From assembly GCF_000189275.1 (NCBI RefSeq), contig NZ_AEVT01000016.1, forward strand, positions 47,659-111,658: DNA of 64,000 nucleotides, written 5' to 3'. Shown here in pieces: positions 27,613 through 35,980 of the stretch (within the stretch, counting starts at the first letter, position 1; every line of letters begins with the position of its first letter). The notes beneath the pieces were generated by a model. The model did not search any database. It worked only from the letters and a program-made list of their open reading frames with translations, and was not told the origin of the DNA. The stretch comes from Vibrio sinaloensis DSM 21326. GTDB taxonomy: Bacteria > Pseudomonadota > Gammaproteobacteria > Enterobacterales > Vibrionaceae. Made by a program: the position numbers and the translations under genes.

Positions 27613-30192
27613 TTACGCGCTCAATTCATCCTTACGAGCTCGTCTTCTTTGATTCATCGCTAGACCAATCAAAATTAGCAAGGCTGGAACAAATACCCAC
27701 TCTTTCATTGGTCGATCGGCATCAACCACAACAGAGCGAATTTCCCAGTCAAAATCAACGCCGGCAGATTCAGCTGGACTACCAAACTCAACCATATCAA
27801 CAATCATGCGACCATTGTCATTGTTGAGCATCAGGCCCATTGAAGATATACGTTCATCGGCGCTTGCTGCAGTATCATCGAACGGCAGGCGAACAGTCTT
27901 AGAGACAAAGTCGCCTTCTAGGTTCTCACCAGCGACTAACAGTTCAATTTCTTGACCTACAGGTAGCTGTTCAGTAATCGCTGCGATCTCTGTACCTGGG
28001 TGAAGTACCTTCGCCGGATAAATCTGATCCCACCAGAAACCAGGGCGGAAGAAAGTAAACGTTAGTACCAAGAGTAATACCGTTTCCCACCATTTGTTCT
28101 TAGTAAACCACCAACCTTGTGTTGCCGCTGAGAATATCAGCATAGCGATCACTGAAGATATGATCGTGAGCATTAAATGCCACCACGAGTCGATTCCCAT
28201 CAACAATAATTGCGTGTTGAAGATAAACATGAACGGCAGAATAGCTGTTCGAATATCGTAAGTGAAGCCTTGAATACCCGTACGGATTGGATCGGACTTC
28301 GCTATCGCTGCCGCTGCAAACGCTGCCAAACCTACTGGTGGTGTATCATCGGCCAAAATACCAAAGTAGAACACAAACAAGTGGACAGCGATCAATGGGA
28401 TGATTAAACCACTTTGCGCACCAAGGGTGACAATAACTGGCGCCATCAAGGTTGATACAACGATGTAGTTCGCTGTTGTTGGCAGGCCCATACCCAAAAT
28501 TAGACTGATAACTGCCGTAAACAGCAACATCAGGATGATGTTACCGCCAGAGATAAACTCAACGAAATCAGTCATCACTAGACCGATACCTGTTAGCGTT
28601 ACAACACCTACAACCGTACCCGCGGCCGCTGTTGCAACACCGATACCAATCATATTGCGGGCACCGGTTACTAAACTCTCTAGCAGGTCAATAAAGCCTT
28701 GTTTCGTTTGTTCAGCAACCGAACCTTGCTTAGACAGTGCCGCCATCAAAGGACGCTGAGTCACCAAGATAAAGATCATAAATACCGTTGCCCAGAATGC
28801 CGATAAGCCTGGCGAGAAACGTTCAACGGTTAGACACCACACCAAAACAACGATAGGCAGCAGGTAATGCAGGCCAGATTTGATCGTTGGTCCCGGTTCT
28901 GGAACTTCTGTCAGTTCGGCATCGATCTCAATCGCCCCTTCTTTGGCGTACTTAGCTGAAATGCTGACTAAGCCAACGTAGGCGATGAGTAGAGCAACCG
29001 TGACGATTGGTGTTGCTGCTTCGCCGAATACATCTTTGGTCCAGCCGACACCGTAGTAAACAACAGCACTGATAACGCACAAGCCTAGAATCGTCCCGGT
29101 GAACGAGAGCAGGCTTTGCACAACGGTAGGAACGCGGCGGCGTGGAAGCCCCGTCATACCTGCTTTACAGGCTTCTAAGTGAACAATATAGATCAGTGCA
29201 ATGTAAGAGATCAGTGCCGGTAAGATCGCGGCTTTAATCACTTCTACATACGAGATACCCACATACTCCACCATTAGGAATGCCGCAGCACCCATGATAG
29301 GAGGGGTAAGCTGACCATTTGTCGAAGCGGCAACTTCGACAGCACCTGCTTTAGTTCCCGGGAAACCAACACGTTTCATTAAAGGAATGGTGAAGGTACC
29401 AGTAGTAACGACGTTAGCAATAGAAGAGCCTGAAACCAGACCTGACAAACCAGATGCAACGACGGCAGCCTTTGCAGGACCACCTTTCATATGGCCAAGT
29501 AGTGAGAATGCCACTTTGATAAAGTACGCACCCGCACCCGCGCGCTCAAGCATGGCGCCAAACAGGACAAAGAGGAATACGAACGACGTTGAAACGCCCA
29601 GAGCGACACCAAAGACCCCTTCTGTGGTCAGCCACAGGTGTGACATCGCTTTGTTTAGGCTTGCCCCTTTGTGCGCGATAACGTCTGGCATGTATGGGCC
29701 ACCAAAGGTGTAAAGCAAGAATACCGCTGCTACAACCATGAGAGGTGGACCTAATGCGCGTCGAGTCGCTTCAAGAAGCAAGGTCATACCCATCACGGCA
29801 ACCACAATATCCATCGTTGTTGGCGCGCCAGAGCGTTCCGCAAGTTGGGTATAGAAAATATAGATATAGGCGGCAGCAAAGCTTCCTGCTAGAGCCAAAA
29901 CCCAGTCCACTGCAGGAATGCGATCTCGAGGTGAGTTCTTTAATGCAGGGTAGGCGGTAAACGCCAAAAAGACCGCGAACATCAGATGGATAGAACGCGC
30001 TTCAGTATCATTAAGTACGCCAAAATCAAAAATGAACGGCAGGGGAGATGCGTACCAAAGTTGGAATAGTGACCAACATAGTGGCACAAACCATAAGATA
30101 CGGCCTGGAATTCCGCTAGGGGAACGAGCACCAGTATCGGCTTGAGCGACCATATCTTGCACATCTTGAGACGGAGATGTTGTCTTCGACAT
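27613..30192 (-). CDS. TRAP transporter fused permease (4TM/12TM), TAXI type
   Basis: This 859-aa inner-membrane protein fuses the small (DctQ-like) and large (DctM-like) TRAP subunits. The large part has GLVSGSSIANVVTTGTFTIP and GMGLPTTANYIVVSTL, hallmarks of the TRAP-TAXI permease. Between the last two helices there is a soluble part with a PDZ-like run (GSPAESAGVDFDWEI), resembling the DUF3394 end found in this family. It imports a carboxylate or amino acid-like solute using the sodium gradient; the substrate is unknown. The binding-protein gene is directly upstream, the Usp gene downstream. Confidence 0.95.
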   Translation of the reverse strand: MSKTTSPSQDVQDMVAQADTGARSPSGIPGRILWFVPLCWSLFQLWYASPLPFIFDFGVLNDTEARSIHLMFAVFLAFTAYPALKNSPRDRIPAVDWVLALAGSFAAAYIYIFYTQLAERSGAPTTMDIVVAVMGMTLLLEATRRALGPPLMVVAAVFLLYTFGGPYMPDVIAHKGASLNKAMSHLWLTTEGVFGVALGVSTSFVFLFVLFGAMLERAGAGAYFIKVAFSLLGHMKGGPAKAAVVASGLSGLVSGSSIANVVTTGTFTIPLMKRVGFPGTKAGAVEVAASTNGQLTPPIMGAAAFLMVEYVGISYVEVIKAAILPALISYIALIYIVHLEACKAGMTGLPRRRVPTVVQSLLSFTGTILGLCVISAVVYYGVGWTKDVFGEAATPIVTVALLIAYVGLVSISAKYAKEGAIEIDAELTEVPEPGPTIKSGLHYLLPIVVLVWCLTVERFSPGLSAFWATVFMIFILVTQRPLMAALSKQGSVAEQTKQGFIDLLESLVTGARNMIGIGVATAAAGTVVGVVTLTGIGLVMTDFVEFISGGNIILMLLFTAVISLILGMGLPTTANYIVVSTLMAPVIVTLGAQSGLIIPLIAVHLFVFYFGILADDTPPVGLAAFAAAAIAKSDPIRTGIQGFTYDIRTAILPFMFIFNTQLLLMGIDSWWHLMLTIISSVIAMLIFSAATQGWWFTKNKWWETVLLLVLTFTFFRPGFWWDQIYPAKVLHPGTEIAAITEQLPVGQEIELLVAGENLEGDFVSKTVRLPFDDTAASADERISSMGLMLNNDNGRMIVDMVEFGSPAESAGVDFDWEIRSVVVDADRPMKEWVFVPALLILIGLAMNQRRRARKDELSA

Positions 30193-30378
30193 GTACTTTA
30201 TCCTTGTTATATATGGCTCAATGTGTGTTGTTATTTATGAACCTGTATTTTGCATCTTTCAGTTTAGTGAATAGATGGAATATTGCTCAGTTGTCTGTTT
30301 TCTTAGGTATAAAACGAACAAGAGTTTCAAACAGTGAAACTCAAAATAGATGGCGGCTTAGATGCCACGAGATAATGA

Positions 30379-30403
30379 CCAGGGAAGCACGAAGCTTCCC
30401 TGG
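30379..30403 (-). terminator. intercistronic hairpin between binding protein and permease genes
   Basis: CCAGGGAAGC (30379-30388) and GCTTCCCTGG (30394-30403) form a perfect 10-bp stem with a 5-nt loop, 13 bp after the binding-protein stop. There is no T run downstream, so it looks like an mRNA-stabilising or partial-termination element that favours the binding protein. Confidence 0.65.
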
Positions 30404-30415
30404 GACAAAGAGCGC

Positions 30416-31384
30416 TTACTTAAGTAGGCCGATCTCTTTGTAGTATTTCTCTGCACCTGGGTGTAGAGGGATAGAAAGACCAGCTTGAACCATGTCTTCT
30501 TTCTTCAGGTTGGCAAACGCTGGGTGTAGACGTTTGAACGTATCGAAGTTTTCGAATACGGCTTTCGCTACGTTGTAAGCAACGTCATCAGATACGTTTG
30601 CTGTCGTTACCATAGTTGCAGCAACACCAAAGCTGTTTACGTCTTTGTCTGTACCACGGTACATGCCAGCTGGTACTGTGCTGTATGCATAGTATGGGTT
30701 GTTTGCTACGATCTCGTCGATCTTAGCACCCGTTGCGGATACTAGTTTCGCATCACAAGATGTTGTTGCTTCTTTGATTGATCCGTTTGGATGGCCAACA
30801 ACGTAAACGAACGCGTCGATTTTGTTGTCACAAAGTGCTTGAGAACGCTCAGAACCTTTAAGCTCAGATGCTAGCTTGAAGCTGTCGTTAGTCCAGCCCA
30901 TCGCTTCCATTACTACACCCATAGTCGCACGGTCACCAGAACCTGGGTTACCGATGTTTACGCGCTTGCCTTTCAGGTCTGATACATTTTCGATACCAGC
31001 ATCGCTGCGTGCGATGATGTTGAAAGGTTCTGTGTGTAGAGAGAACATTGCACGTAGATCTTTGTACGGGCCTTGTTCAGCAAACTTACTTGTGCCGTTG
31101 TAGCCGTGGTACTGCCAGTCAGACTGAACGATACCGAAATCTAGCTCGCCTGCACGGATAGTATTCACGTTGTAGATCGAACCACCAGTCGACTCTACTG
31201 AACAACGAATGTTGTGTTCTTTACGGCCTTTGTTAACCAGCTTACAAATCGCACCACCTGTTGGGTAGTAAACACCGGTTACAGAACCTGTACCGATAGT
31301 GACGAATTCTTGAGCGTTAACCGCGCCAGCACCCATTACAGCAGCTGCAATAGCGCCGACTTTAATAAGTTTGTTTAATGCCAT
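30416..31384 (-). CDS. TAXI-family TRAP transporter solute-binding protein
   Basis: This 322-aa periplasmic protein has a signal peptide cut near Ala24 (GAVNA) and then the TAXI signature FVTIGTGSVTGVYYPTGGAICKLVN. The repeated pattern STGGSIYNVNTIRAGELDFGIVQSDW matches the family. It captures the substrate for the fused permease encoded downstream. The substrate cannot be told from sequence; relatives bind glutamate or other organic acids. A 106-nt leader with two hairpins precedes it. Confidence 0.95.
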   Translation of the reverse strand: MALNKLIKVGAIAAAVMGAGAVNAQEFVTIGTGSVTGVYYPTGGAICKLVNKGRKEHNIRCSVESTGGSIYNVNTIRAGELDFGIVQSDWQYHGYNGTSKFAEQGPYKDLRAMFSLHTEPFNIIARSDAGIENVSDLKGKRVNIGNPGSGDRATMGVVMEAMGWTNDSFKLASELKGSERSQALCDNKIDAFVYVVGHPNGSIKEATTSCDAKLVSATGAKIDEIVANNPYYAYSTVPAGMYRGTDKDVNSFGVAATMVTTANVSDDVAYNVAKAVFENFDTFKRLHPAFANLKKEDMVQAGLSIPLHPGAEKYYKEIGLLK

Positions 31385-31440
31385 GAATTTCCCTTCCTTT
31401 ATTCATTATTAACCCCATTGCAAGTTTAGTTGCTTTGGGA

Positions 31441-31490
31441 GTTTCCTATTAACGGAAACGGCATCTTTTTCAATCCGTATGTTGAAAAAG
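31441..31490 (-). promoter_or_regulatory. two hairpins in the leader of the TRAP binding-protein gene
   Basis: GTTTCC and GGAAAC (31441-31446, 31454-31459) pair, as do CTTTTTCAA and TTGAAAAAG (31465-31473, 31482-31490). The second starts near the predicted transcript start, so it may protect the 5' end of the mRNA. Confidence 0.45.
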
Positions 31491-31497
31491 TGGCTGA

Positions 31498-31506
31498 ATA
31501 ATACCA
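31498..31506 (-). promoter_or_regulatory. extended -10 promoter of the TRAP operon
   Basis: On the minus strand the sequence reads TGGTATTAT, an extended -10 element with five of six matches in TATTAT. No clear -35 box is seen, as is common for extended -10 promoters. The transcript would start near 31490. Confidence 0.45.
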
Positions 31507-31655
31507 AAAAATCGGCAGATAATTACACGAATGTTAACAAATGTAGTAAAAAAGACTGACTATTTAATCAATATAGGTAACTTTTAATAAGGTTAAAGTT
31601 ATTAAAAATCAATAATTTATGATTAATGCTTGCAATGAAAGGGATTTGTTTAAGA

Positions 31656-31671
31656 TGTGATCTCAATCACG
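31656..31671. promoter_or_regulatory. CRP-like site between argR and the TRAP operon
   Basis: TGTGATCTCAATCACG matches TGTGA-N6-TCACA at nine of ten core bases. It overlaps the 5' arm of the hairpin after argR and lies over 270 bp from the TRAP start codon, so it may be chance. Confidence 0.3.
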
Positions 31672-31693
31672 CCGTGAAATTGACGGCGTGATT
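31665..31693 (-). terminator. hairpin after argR
   Basis: AATCACGCCGT (31665-31675) and ACGGCGTGATT (31683-31693) form a perfect 11-bp GC-rich stem 24 bp after the argR stop. The T run lies on the plus-strand side, so the stem may act mainly as a 3' mRNA cap. Confidence 0.65.
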
Positions 31694-31716
31694 GGCATTT
31701 TTGTGATGAATATTGG

Positions 31717-32187
31717 TTAACCTGCATACTCAAATAGGTCGCACACGGAGTTAAATAGCTGCTCTGTAGTGACCGACAAGGTTGGAGTAATGAATATGGT
31801 ATCGTCACCTGCGACAACACCAAGTATGCCTTCTGCTTTGCCAAGTGAATCAAGTAAGCGAGCGATAAGCTGTGCAGCCCCTGGACCAGTATGAATCACG
31901 ACTAGAGCGTTGTTGTGGTCAATATCGAGCACCAACTCACGCAGTGAACTTGAAACAGTAGGCACGCCCAGTTCAGCAGGAAGACAGTACACCATTTCCA
32001 TTTTGGCGTTGCGAGTACGCACTGCGCCAAACTTGGTCAACATACGGGAGACTTTCGACTGGTTGATGTTCTCAAAGCCTTCATTCTTAAGAGCTTCAAC
32101 GATATCACCCTGAGAGCCAAAACGTTCTTCTTTTAGCAGGGCCTTAAAAGCGCGAACGAGGTTATCTTGTTTTTCTGAATGACGCAT
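31717..32187 (-). CDS. argR: arginine repressor ArgR
   Basis: This 156-aa hexameric repressor uses arginine as corepressor. The N-terminal winged helix ([28 protein letters not shown]) binds ARG boxes; the C-terminal domain has the arginine-binding GDDT ([10 protein letters not shown]). The ATG at 32187 matches the family start [11 protein letters not shown]; an upstream in-frame start is rejected. It is divergent from mdh, the classic argR-mdh arrangement. ARG boxes at argF in this window are likely targets. Confidence 0.96.
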   Translation of the reverse strand: MRHSEKQDNLVRAFKALLKEERFGSQGDIVEALKNEGFENINQSKVSRMLTKFGAVRTRNAKMEMVYCLPAELGVPTVSSSLRELVLDIDHNNALVVIHTGPGAAQLIARLLDSLGKAEGILGVVAGDDTIFITPTLSVTTEQLFNSVCDLFEYAG

Positions 32188-32515
32188 GGTCTGTTCACCA
32201 GTTGATTTATAAATGCGAGTGAATATTTTCGCATAGCTATGCACTTTAAGCCATGGTCTTGCATCAATTATGTCTAAGATATCACTGTAAACTCACATAA
32301 AACTAGTGAGAGAAATATAACTTAACCCTTTGTCACACAAGGTGAATGAGGGATAATGCTCTCGCCTTTGTGGCACGTTTTTGTTGGATTGCGCAAGGTC
32401 GCAAAGCTGACGTTAATTGATTGTAATCAGGATGTGATTGGTTTAGTTTTGACACAGCTGATTACAAACCGCCCTACAAGACATATATAAGAGAGTCATC
32501 TCAAGGAGAACTACG
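32188..32515. other. argR-mdh divergent intergenic region
   Basis: This 328-bp region holds the regulatory DNA of two divergent genes. An ARG-box-like element is near argR. On the mdh side there is GTTAATTGATTG (32412-32423), which resembles an ArcA box, in keeping with known ArcA repression of mdh elsewhere. The Shine-Dalgarno AAGGAG lies just before mdh. No small gene was recognised. Confidence 0.55.
32218..32243 (-). promoter_or_regulatory. ARG-box-like operator of argR
   Basis: On the minus strand TGCGAAAATATTCA has a perfect right half (ATTCA) and a diverged left half; next to it is the palindrome GCATAGCTATGC (32231-32242). The pair lies 31-56 bp before the argR start, as expected for autorepression. 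Confidence 0.4.
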
Positions 32516-33448
32516 ATGAAAGTAGCCGTTATTGGTGCCGCTGGAGGCATCGGTCAAGCCCTAGCCCTTTTACTTAAAAACCGTCTTCCTGCTGGATCGG
32601 ATCTAGCACTGTATGACATTGCACCAGTGACCCCAGGTGTTGCTGCGGATCTAAGCCACATCCCGACCCCTGTATCAATTAAAGGCTTTGCGGGTGAAGA
32701 CCCAACACCGGCGCTAGAAGGTGCTGATGTTGTTCTGATTTCTGCAGGTGTTGCTCGTAAACCAGGTATGGATCGTGCTGACTTGTTCAACGTGAATGCG
32801 GGTATCGTAAAATCATTGGCTGAAAAGATTGCGGTTGTATGTCCTAAAGCCCTTGTAGGTATCATCACCAACCCTGTAAACACGACAGTGCCAATTGCCG
32901 CTGAAGTACTTAAAAAAGCAGGTGTTTATGACAAGCGTCGTTTGTTCGGTGTAACAACACTGGATGTGATTCGTTCAGAAACTTTCGTAGCTGAACTTAA
33001 AGATAAAGATCCAGGCGATGTACGAGTGCCTGTTATTGGTGGTCACTCTGGTGTGACTATTCTACCTCTACTTTCTCAAGTTGAAGGTGTTGAGTTTACA
33101 GACGAAGAAGTCGCGGCACTAACTAAACGTATCCAAAACGCAGGTACTGAAGTTGTTGAAGCAAAAGCGGGTGGCGGCTCTGCAACACTTTCAATGGGTC
33201 AAGCGGCGTGTCGCTTTGGCCTTGCAATGGTGAAAGCGCTGCAAGGTGAAGAAGTAATTGAGTACGCTTACGTTGAAGGTGATGGCGAACACGCGCCATT
33301 CTTTGCTCAGCCAGTGAAACTAGGCAAAGAAGGTGTAGAAGAAGTTCTAAGCTACGGTCCACTCAGCGACTTCGAGAAGTCAGCGCTTGATGGCATGCTT
33401 GAGACGCTTAATGGTGACATCCAAACAGGTGTCGATTTCGCTAAGTAA
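32516..33448 (+). CDS. mdh: malate dehydrogenase (NAD)
   Basis: This 310-aa TCA cycle enzyme oxidises malate to oxaloacetate. It has the nucleotide-binding [14 protein letters not shown] at the start, the mobile loop [11 protein letters not shown], the substrate-binding ITNPVNTTV, and the catalytic His in [11 protein letters not shown]. Length and motifs match the E. coli type. AAGGAG precedes the ATG. A terminator with a UUCG loop follows. Confidence 0.98.
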   Translation: MKVAVIGAAGGIGQALALLLKNRLPAGSDLALYDIAPVTPGVAADLSHIPTPVSIKGFAGEDPTPALEGADVVLISAGVARKPGMDRADLFNVNAGIVKSLAEKIAVVCPKALVGIITNPVNTTVPIAAEVLKKAGVYDKRRLFGVTTLDVIRSETFVAELKDKDPGDVRVPVIGGHSGVTILPLLSQVEGVEFTDEEVAALTKRIQNAGTEVVEAKAGGGSATLSMGQAACRFGLAMVKALQGEEVIEYAYVEGDGEHAPFFAQPVKLGKEGVEEVLSYGPLSDFEKSALDGMLETLNGDIQTGVDFAK

Positions 33449-33471
33449 ACGCTTGCTACAAGATTGAATAG

Positions 33472-33497
33472 AGCCGACTTTCGAGTCGGCTTTTTTG
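33472..33497 (+). terminator. terminator of mdh
   Basis: AGCCGACT (33472-33479), loop TTCG, AGTCGGCT (33484-33491), then TTTTTT: a canonical intrinsic terminator with a stable UUCG tetraloop. Confidence 0.95.
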
Positions 33498-33545
33498 ATC
33501 TATCCTGTCGCGGATACGTAACTCAATAAAAAGAGGAGATAAGCG

Positions 33546-33737
33546 ATGGATATTGGTCAAATCAAGAAAGGTATGTTGGTTGAATGCCAGCAAGGCATCG
33601 GTAAAGTACTGGTGGTCGATGAAGCAAATCAATCAGTGTTAGTAGAGTCGAGAGATTCTCATCAACAATTTGCCGCGCACATTGATGAGTTGATGGATGA
33701 TCCGCAACTTCATCAAGGCTGTGAGAAGTATTACTAG
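33546..33737 (+). CDS. small conserved-looking protein of unknown function (63 aa)
   Basis: This small gene has an excellent Shine-Dalgarno sequence (AGAGGAGA) 7 nt before its ATG and lies between two terminators, so it is a real, independently transcribed gene. The protein starts MDIGQIKKGMLVECQQGIGKV and has an N-terminal half of short beta-like stretches (LVECQQGIGKVLVVD, QSVLVES) resembling an SH3-like or KOW-like barrel, then a short acidic helix. No signal peptide or catalytic motif is visible. I do not recognise the family. Confidence 0.75.
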   Translation: MDIGQIKKGMLVECQQGIGKVLVVDEANQSVLVESRDSHQQFAAHIDELMDDPQLHQGCEKYY

Positions 33738-33754
33738 CACGCTATTAATGACAA

Positions 33755-33783
33755 TAAAAAAGCGAGCATGTGCTCGCTCTTTT
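33755..33783. terminator. two-way terminator between the 63-aa gene and ridA
   Basis: AGCGAGC (33761-33767) and GCTCGCT (33772-33778) pair around ATGT, with an A run before and CTTTTA after. It serves both convergent genes. Confidence 0.85.
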
Positions 33784-33797
33784 ACCGCTATTAGCAA

Positions 33798-34187
33798 TTA
33801 TTTACGTACCGCGATTGCTTCGATCTCGATACCAACGTCTTTCGGCAGACGAGCCACTTCAACACAAGAGCGAGCTGGGTAGTTGGCAACTTTGTGCTCA
33901 TCGAAAAACTTACCGTAAACTTCGTTTACGGTGCCAAAATCGTTGAGGTCTTTAACAAATACAGTCATTTTAACGATATCGGTAACAGACAGGCCAGACG
34001 CTTCAACAACGGCTTTTACGTTATCAAGAGATTGACGCGCTTGCTCTGCGATATCCGCTGATACTTCACCCGTCGCAGGGTTTACTGGGATTTGGCCAGA
34101 AGTGAGTACCATATTACCTAGGTCTACACCTTGAACGTATGGGCCGATAGCTGCTGGAGCTGATTCAGTGTGAAGTACTTTAGTCAT
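33798..34187 (-). CDS. ridA: 2-iminobutanoate/2-iminopropanoate deaminase RidA
   Basis: This 129-aa trimeric enzyme hydrolyses reactive enamines and imines made by PLP enzymes such as threonine dehydratase. The conserved TSGQIPVNPATGE and the catalytic arginine near position 106 (NYPARSCVEVA) are present. It follows pyrI on the same strand, an arrangement common in gammaproteobacteria; a terminator-like hairpin lies between, so it may have a separate promoter too. Confidence 0.96.
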   Translation of the reverse strand: MTKVLHTESAPAAIGPYVQGVDLGNMVLTSGQIPVNPATGEVSADIAEQARQSLDNVKAVVEASGLSVTDIVKMTVFVKDLNDFGTVNEVYGKFFDEHKVANYPARSCVEVARLPKDVGIEIEAIAVRK

Positions 34188-34262
34188 TATTATGTTCCAT
34201 CTGTTTAGGGTTCGTGGAAAGGGAACTCAGTGTGCCGCGATTTACGGGCTGGGTAAAGAGAA

Positions 34263-34289
34263 AATCCCCACTTAAGTGAAGCAGGGATT
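34263..34289 (-). terminator. hairpin between pyrI and ridA
   Basis: AATCCC (34263-34268) and GGGATT (34284-34289) form an outer stem and CACTTAAGTG (34269-34278) an inner palindrome. On the minus strand it is followed by TTCTCTTT, so it probably terminates pyrBI transcripts at least in part. Confidence 0.5.
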
Positions 34290-34323
34290 GATCAACCTTT
34301 GACTCTAGACGATCGCCTTTGTA

Positions 34324-34785
34324 TTAGCGCTCGGTGACAATCTCACGCGAGAACACTTTTTCACAGTATTTACACTTCAAGCGAATATCTTGCTTTTTCT
34401 CAAACACTTTAAAGCTGCTTTCCACGGGCTCTCCGTGGGTAATACAGTTGGTGTTCGGGCATTCAAATACATTGTTAACTTGCTCTGGAAGTTCCAAAGC
34501 AAGCTTCTTAACCACATGGTAATCTTCAATTTGGTTAACGGTCGCATGCGGAGCATACAAAGCCAACTTGCTCGCTTGCTCTTCGGTAATGAAGACATTT
34601 TCTATCTTGAGAAGGTCTTTATGGCCAAGTGCTGAGGAAGGAAGGTTTAGCCCGACCGTTACACGTTGCTCTGACTTGTGCATTGAGAACAATTTCAGCA
34701 CTTTAATGCCTATTTGAGCAGGAATATGGTCGATAACTGTGCCGTTTTTAATTGCTTCAACCTGCAATTGAGTTTCTTTGTTCAT
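34324..34785 (-). CDS. pyrI: aspartate carbamoyltransferase regulatory subunit PyrI
   Basis: This 153-aa regulatory subunit binds CTP and ATP and holds the catalytic trimers of ATCase together. The N-terminal allosteric domain ([22 protein letters not shown]) and the C-terminal zinc domain with four cysteines (CPNTNC and CKYC) are intact. It is 15 bp downstream of pyrB, with GGGAGA as ribosome-binding site, so the two subunits are made together. Confidence 0.98.
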   Translation of the reverse strand: MNKETQLQVEAIKNGTVIDHIPAQIGIKVLKLFSMHKSEQRVTVGLNLPSSALGHKDLLKIENVFITEEQASKLALYAPHATVNQIEDYHVVKKLALELPEQVNNVFECPNTNCITHGEPVESSFKVFEKKQDIRLKCKYCEKVFSREIVTER

Positions 34786-34800
34786 GAGTGTCTCCCTCGA

Positions 34801-35730
34801 TTACAGTGTTTCGTTGAGTACAAGTGCCAGCAAAGCTTGTCGTGCGTAAACACCGTTCTCAGCTTGCTCGAAGTAGTAGGCGTATGGAGTCTTATCGACA
34901 TCGACGGTGATCTCGTCCACACGCGGTAATGGGTGAAGCACTTTTAGGTTTTCTCGTGCTTGTTCCAGTAGGGCTGCGGTAAGAATGTAGGCCGATTTAA
35001 TGTGGGCATATTCTGACTCATCAAAACGCTCTTTCTGTACTCGCGTCATATACAGAACGTCTAGTTCAGGAATGACGCTTTCCATGTCGGTGTGTAGGCT
35101 GTATGCGATGCCCGCTTCATCTAACTCTTCACAAATGTAATCTGGCATTGCCAGCGCTTCTGGGGCAATAAAGAAGAAGCGTACGTTGTCGAATTTAGCT
35201 AACGCTTGAGTAAGAGAGTGTACGGTGCGGCCGTATTTTAAGTCTCCAACAAAAGCCACGTTGAGATTATCAAGTCGGCCTTGAGTCTCGGCGATAGAGA
35301 ACAGGTCGAGTAAGGTTTGCGTTGGGTGTTGATTGGCTCCGTCGCCACCGTTGATTACAGGGACACCGTTTGAAAACTCTGAAGCAAGACGCGCTGCCCC
35401 TTCTTGCGGGTGGCGCATCACAAACGCATCAACATAAGAGGAGATGACTTGTACAGAGTCTGCCAAGGTTTCGCCTTTTTTCGCCAGTGATGTGTTACCA
35501 CCATTGTCGAAGCCAATCACATCGCCACCGATACGTTGGATAGCCGTTTCAAATGACAAACGAGTACGGGTTGATGGCTCAAAGAAACAGCTGGCCACAA
35601 CTTTGTTTTTAATAAGCTCTGGTCTAGGCTCAGCTTTAAGCTCACCCGCAGTTTTGACAATCAATTCTAGCTCTTCACGAGAAAGCTCAGGAATTGAGAT
35701 AATGTGCTTGTTATAAAGCGTGTTTGTCAT
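34801..35730 (-). CDS. pyrB: aspartate carbamoyltransferase catalytic subunit PyrB
   Basis: This 309-aa enzyme joins carbamoyl phosphate and aspartate, the first committed step of pyrimidine synthesis. The carbamoyl phosphate motif Ser53-Thr-Arg-Thr-Arg and the HPLPR motif near the end are present. The start at 35730 ([13 protein letters not shown]) matches the family and follows GGGAAG; longer in-frame starts would run back toward the attenuator. An attenuator with a leader peptide is upstream, so UTP-sensitive control is likely. Confidence 0.98.
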   Translation of the reverse strand: MTNTLYNKHIISIPELSREELELIVKTAGELKAEPRPELIKNKVVASCFFEPSTRTRLSFETAIQRIGGDVIGFDNGGNTSLAKKGETLADSVQVISSYVDAFVMRHPQEGAARLASEFSNGVPVINGGDGANQHPTQTLLDLFSIAETQGRLDNLNVAFVGDLKYGRTVHSLTQALAKFDNVRFFFIAPEALAMPDYICEELDEAGIAYSLHTDMESVIPELDVLYMTRVQKERFDESEYAHIKSAYILTAALLEQARENLKVLHPLPRVDEITVDVDKTPYAYYFEQAENGVYARQALLALVLNETL

Positions 35731-35761
35731 AATCATCTTCCCAGTCATGAATTTTAGGCAC

Positions 35762-35788
35762 AAAAAAGCCCCCCATTACGGGAGGCTT
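35762..35788 (-). promoter_or_regulatory. pyrBI transcription attenuator
   Basis: On the minus strand AAGCCTCCC (35780-35788) and GGGGGGCTT (35766-35774) pair with one G-U pair around a 5-nt loop, followed by TTTTTT. It lies between the leader peptide and pyrB; the leader stop codon touches the stem, so a ribosome close behind RNA polymerase would prevent it from forming. Confidence 0.9.
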
Positions 35789-35880
35789 TAGAAATTGGGG
35801 AGAATAGCAAAATAGAACGCCGATAAGCACGTTGGCTTACCCAGTGTAATACGCTTTGTAGAGCACGAATTACGTGGCAT
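35788..35880 (-). CDS. pyrL: pyrBI operon leader peptide
   Basis: This 30-codon frame starts with ATG at 35880, 10 nt after a strong CTGGAGG, and encodes MPRNSCSTKRITLGKP followed by a second half of 14 residues ending in NF. Its stop codon overlaps the first base of the attenuator stem. The last codons are pyrimidine-rich (TTCTATTTTGCTATTCTCCCC), where RNA polymerase would pause at low UTP. Position and design match the PyrL peptide of E. coli, although the sequence is different and shorter. The product itself is probably not functional; its translation is. Confidence 0.85.
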   Translation of the reverse strand: MPRNSCSTKRITLGKPTCLSAFYFAILPNF

Positions 35881-35911
35881 ATTTTTACTACCTCCAGACA
35901 AATTGCCGAGC

Positions 35912-35939
35912 ATTATACGCTGAAGATTTGTTAACGCAA
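35912..35939 (-). promoter_or_regulatory. pyrBI promoter
   Basis: On the minus strand a perfect TATAAT (35912-35917) has TTGCGT (35934-35939) 16 bp upstream. The discriminator GCTCGG is GC-rich, which fits growth-rate or stringent control. The transcript would begin just ahead of the leader peptide's Shine-Dalgarno sequence. Confidence 0.7.
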
Positions 35940-35980
35940 GCGATTACCTCGAGGGTTTTTCTGTCGATATTTGGCCTTGT

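Larger units (their letters stand above)
31385..31716. other. intergenic region upstream of the TRAP operon and downstream of argR
   Basis: These 332 bp hold the predicted promoter of the binding-protein gene (31498-31506), two hairpins in its leader (31441-31459 and 31465-31490), an AT-rich block at 31500-31630, a CRP-like site, and the hairpin after argR. No further gene was recognised. Confidence 0.6.

Noticed and set aside
35731..35763. Longer PyrB start
   Set aside because: It begins next to the attenuator T run, and the family starts at [10 protein letters not shown], which has a ribosome-binding site.
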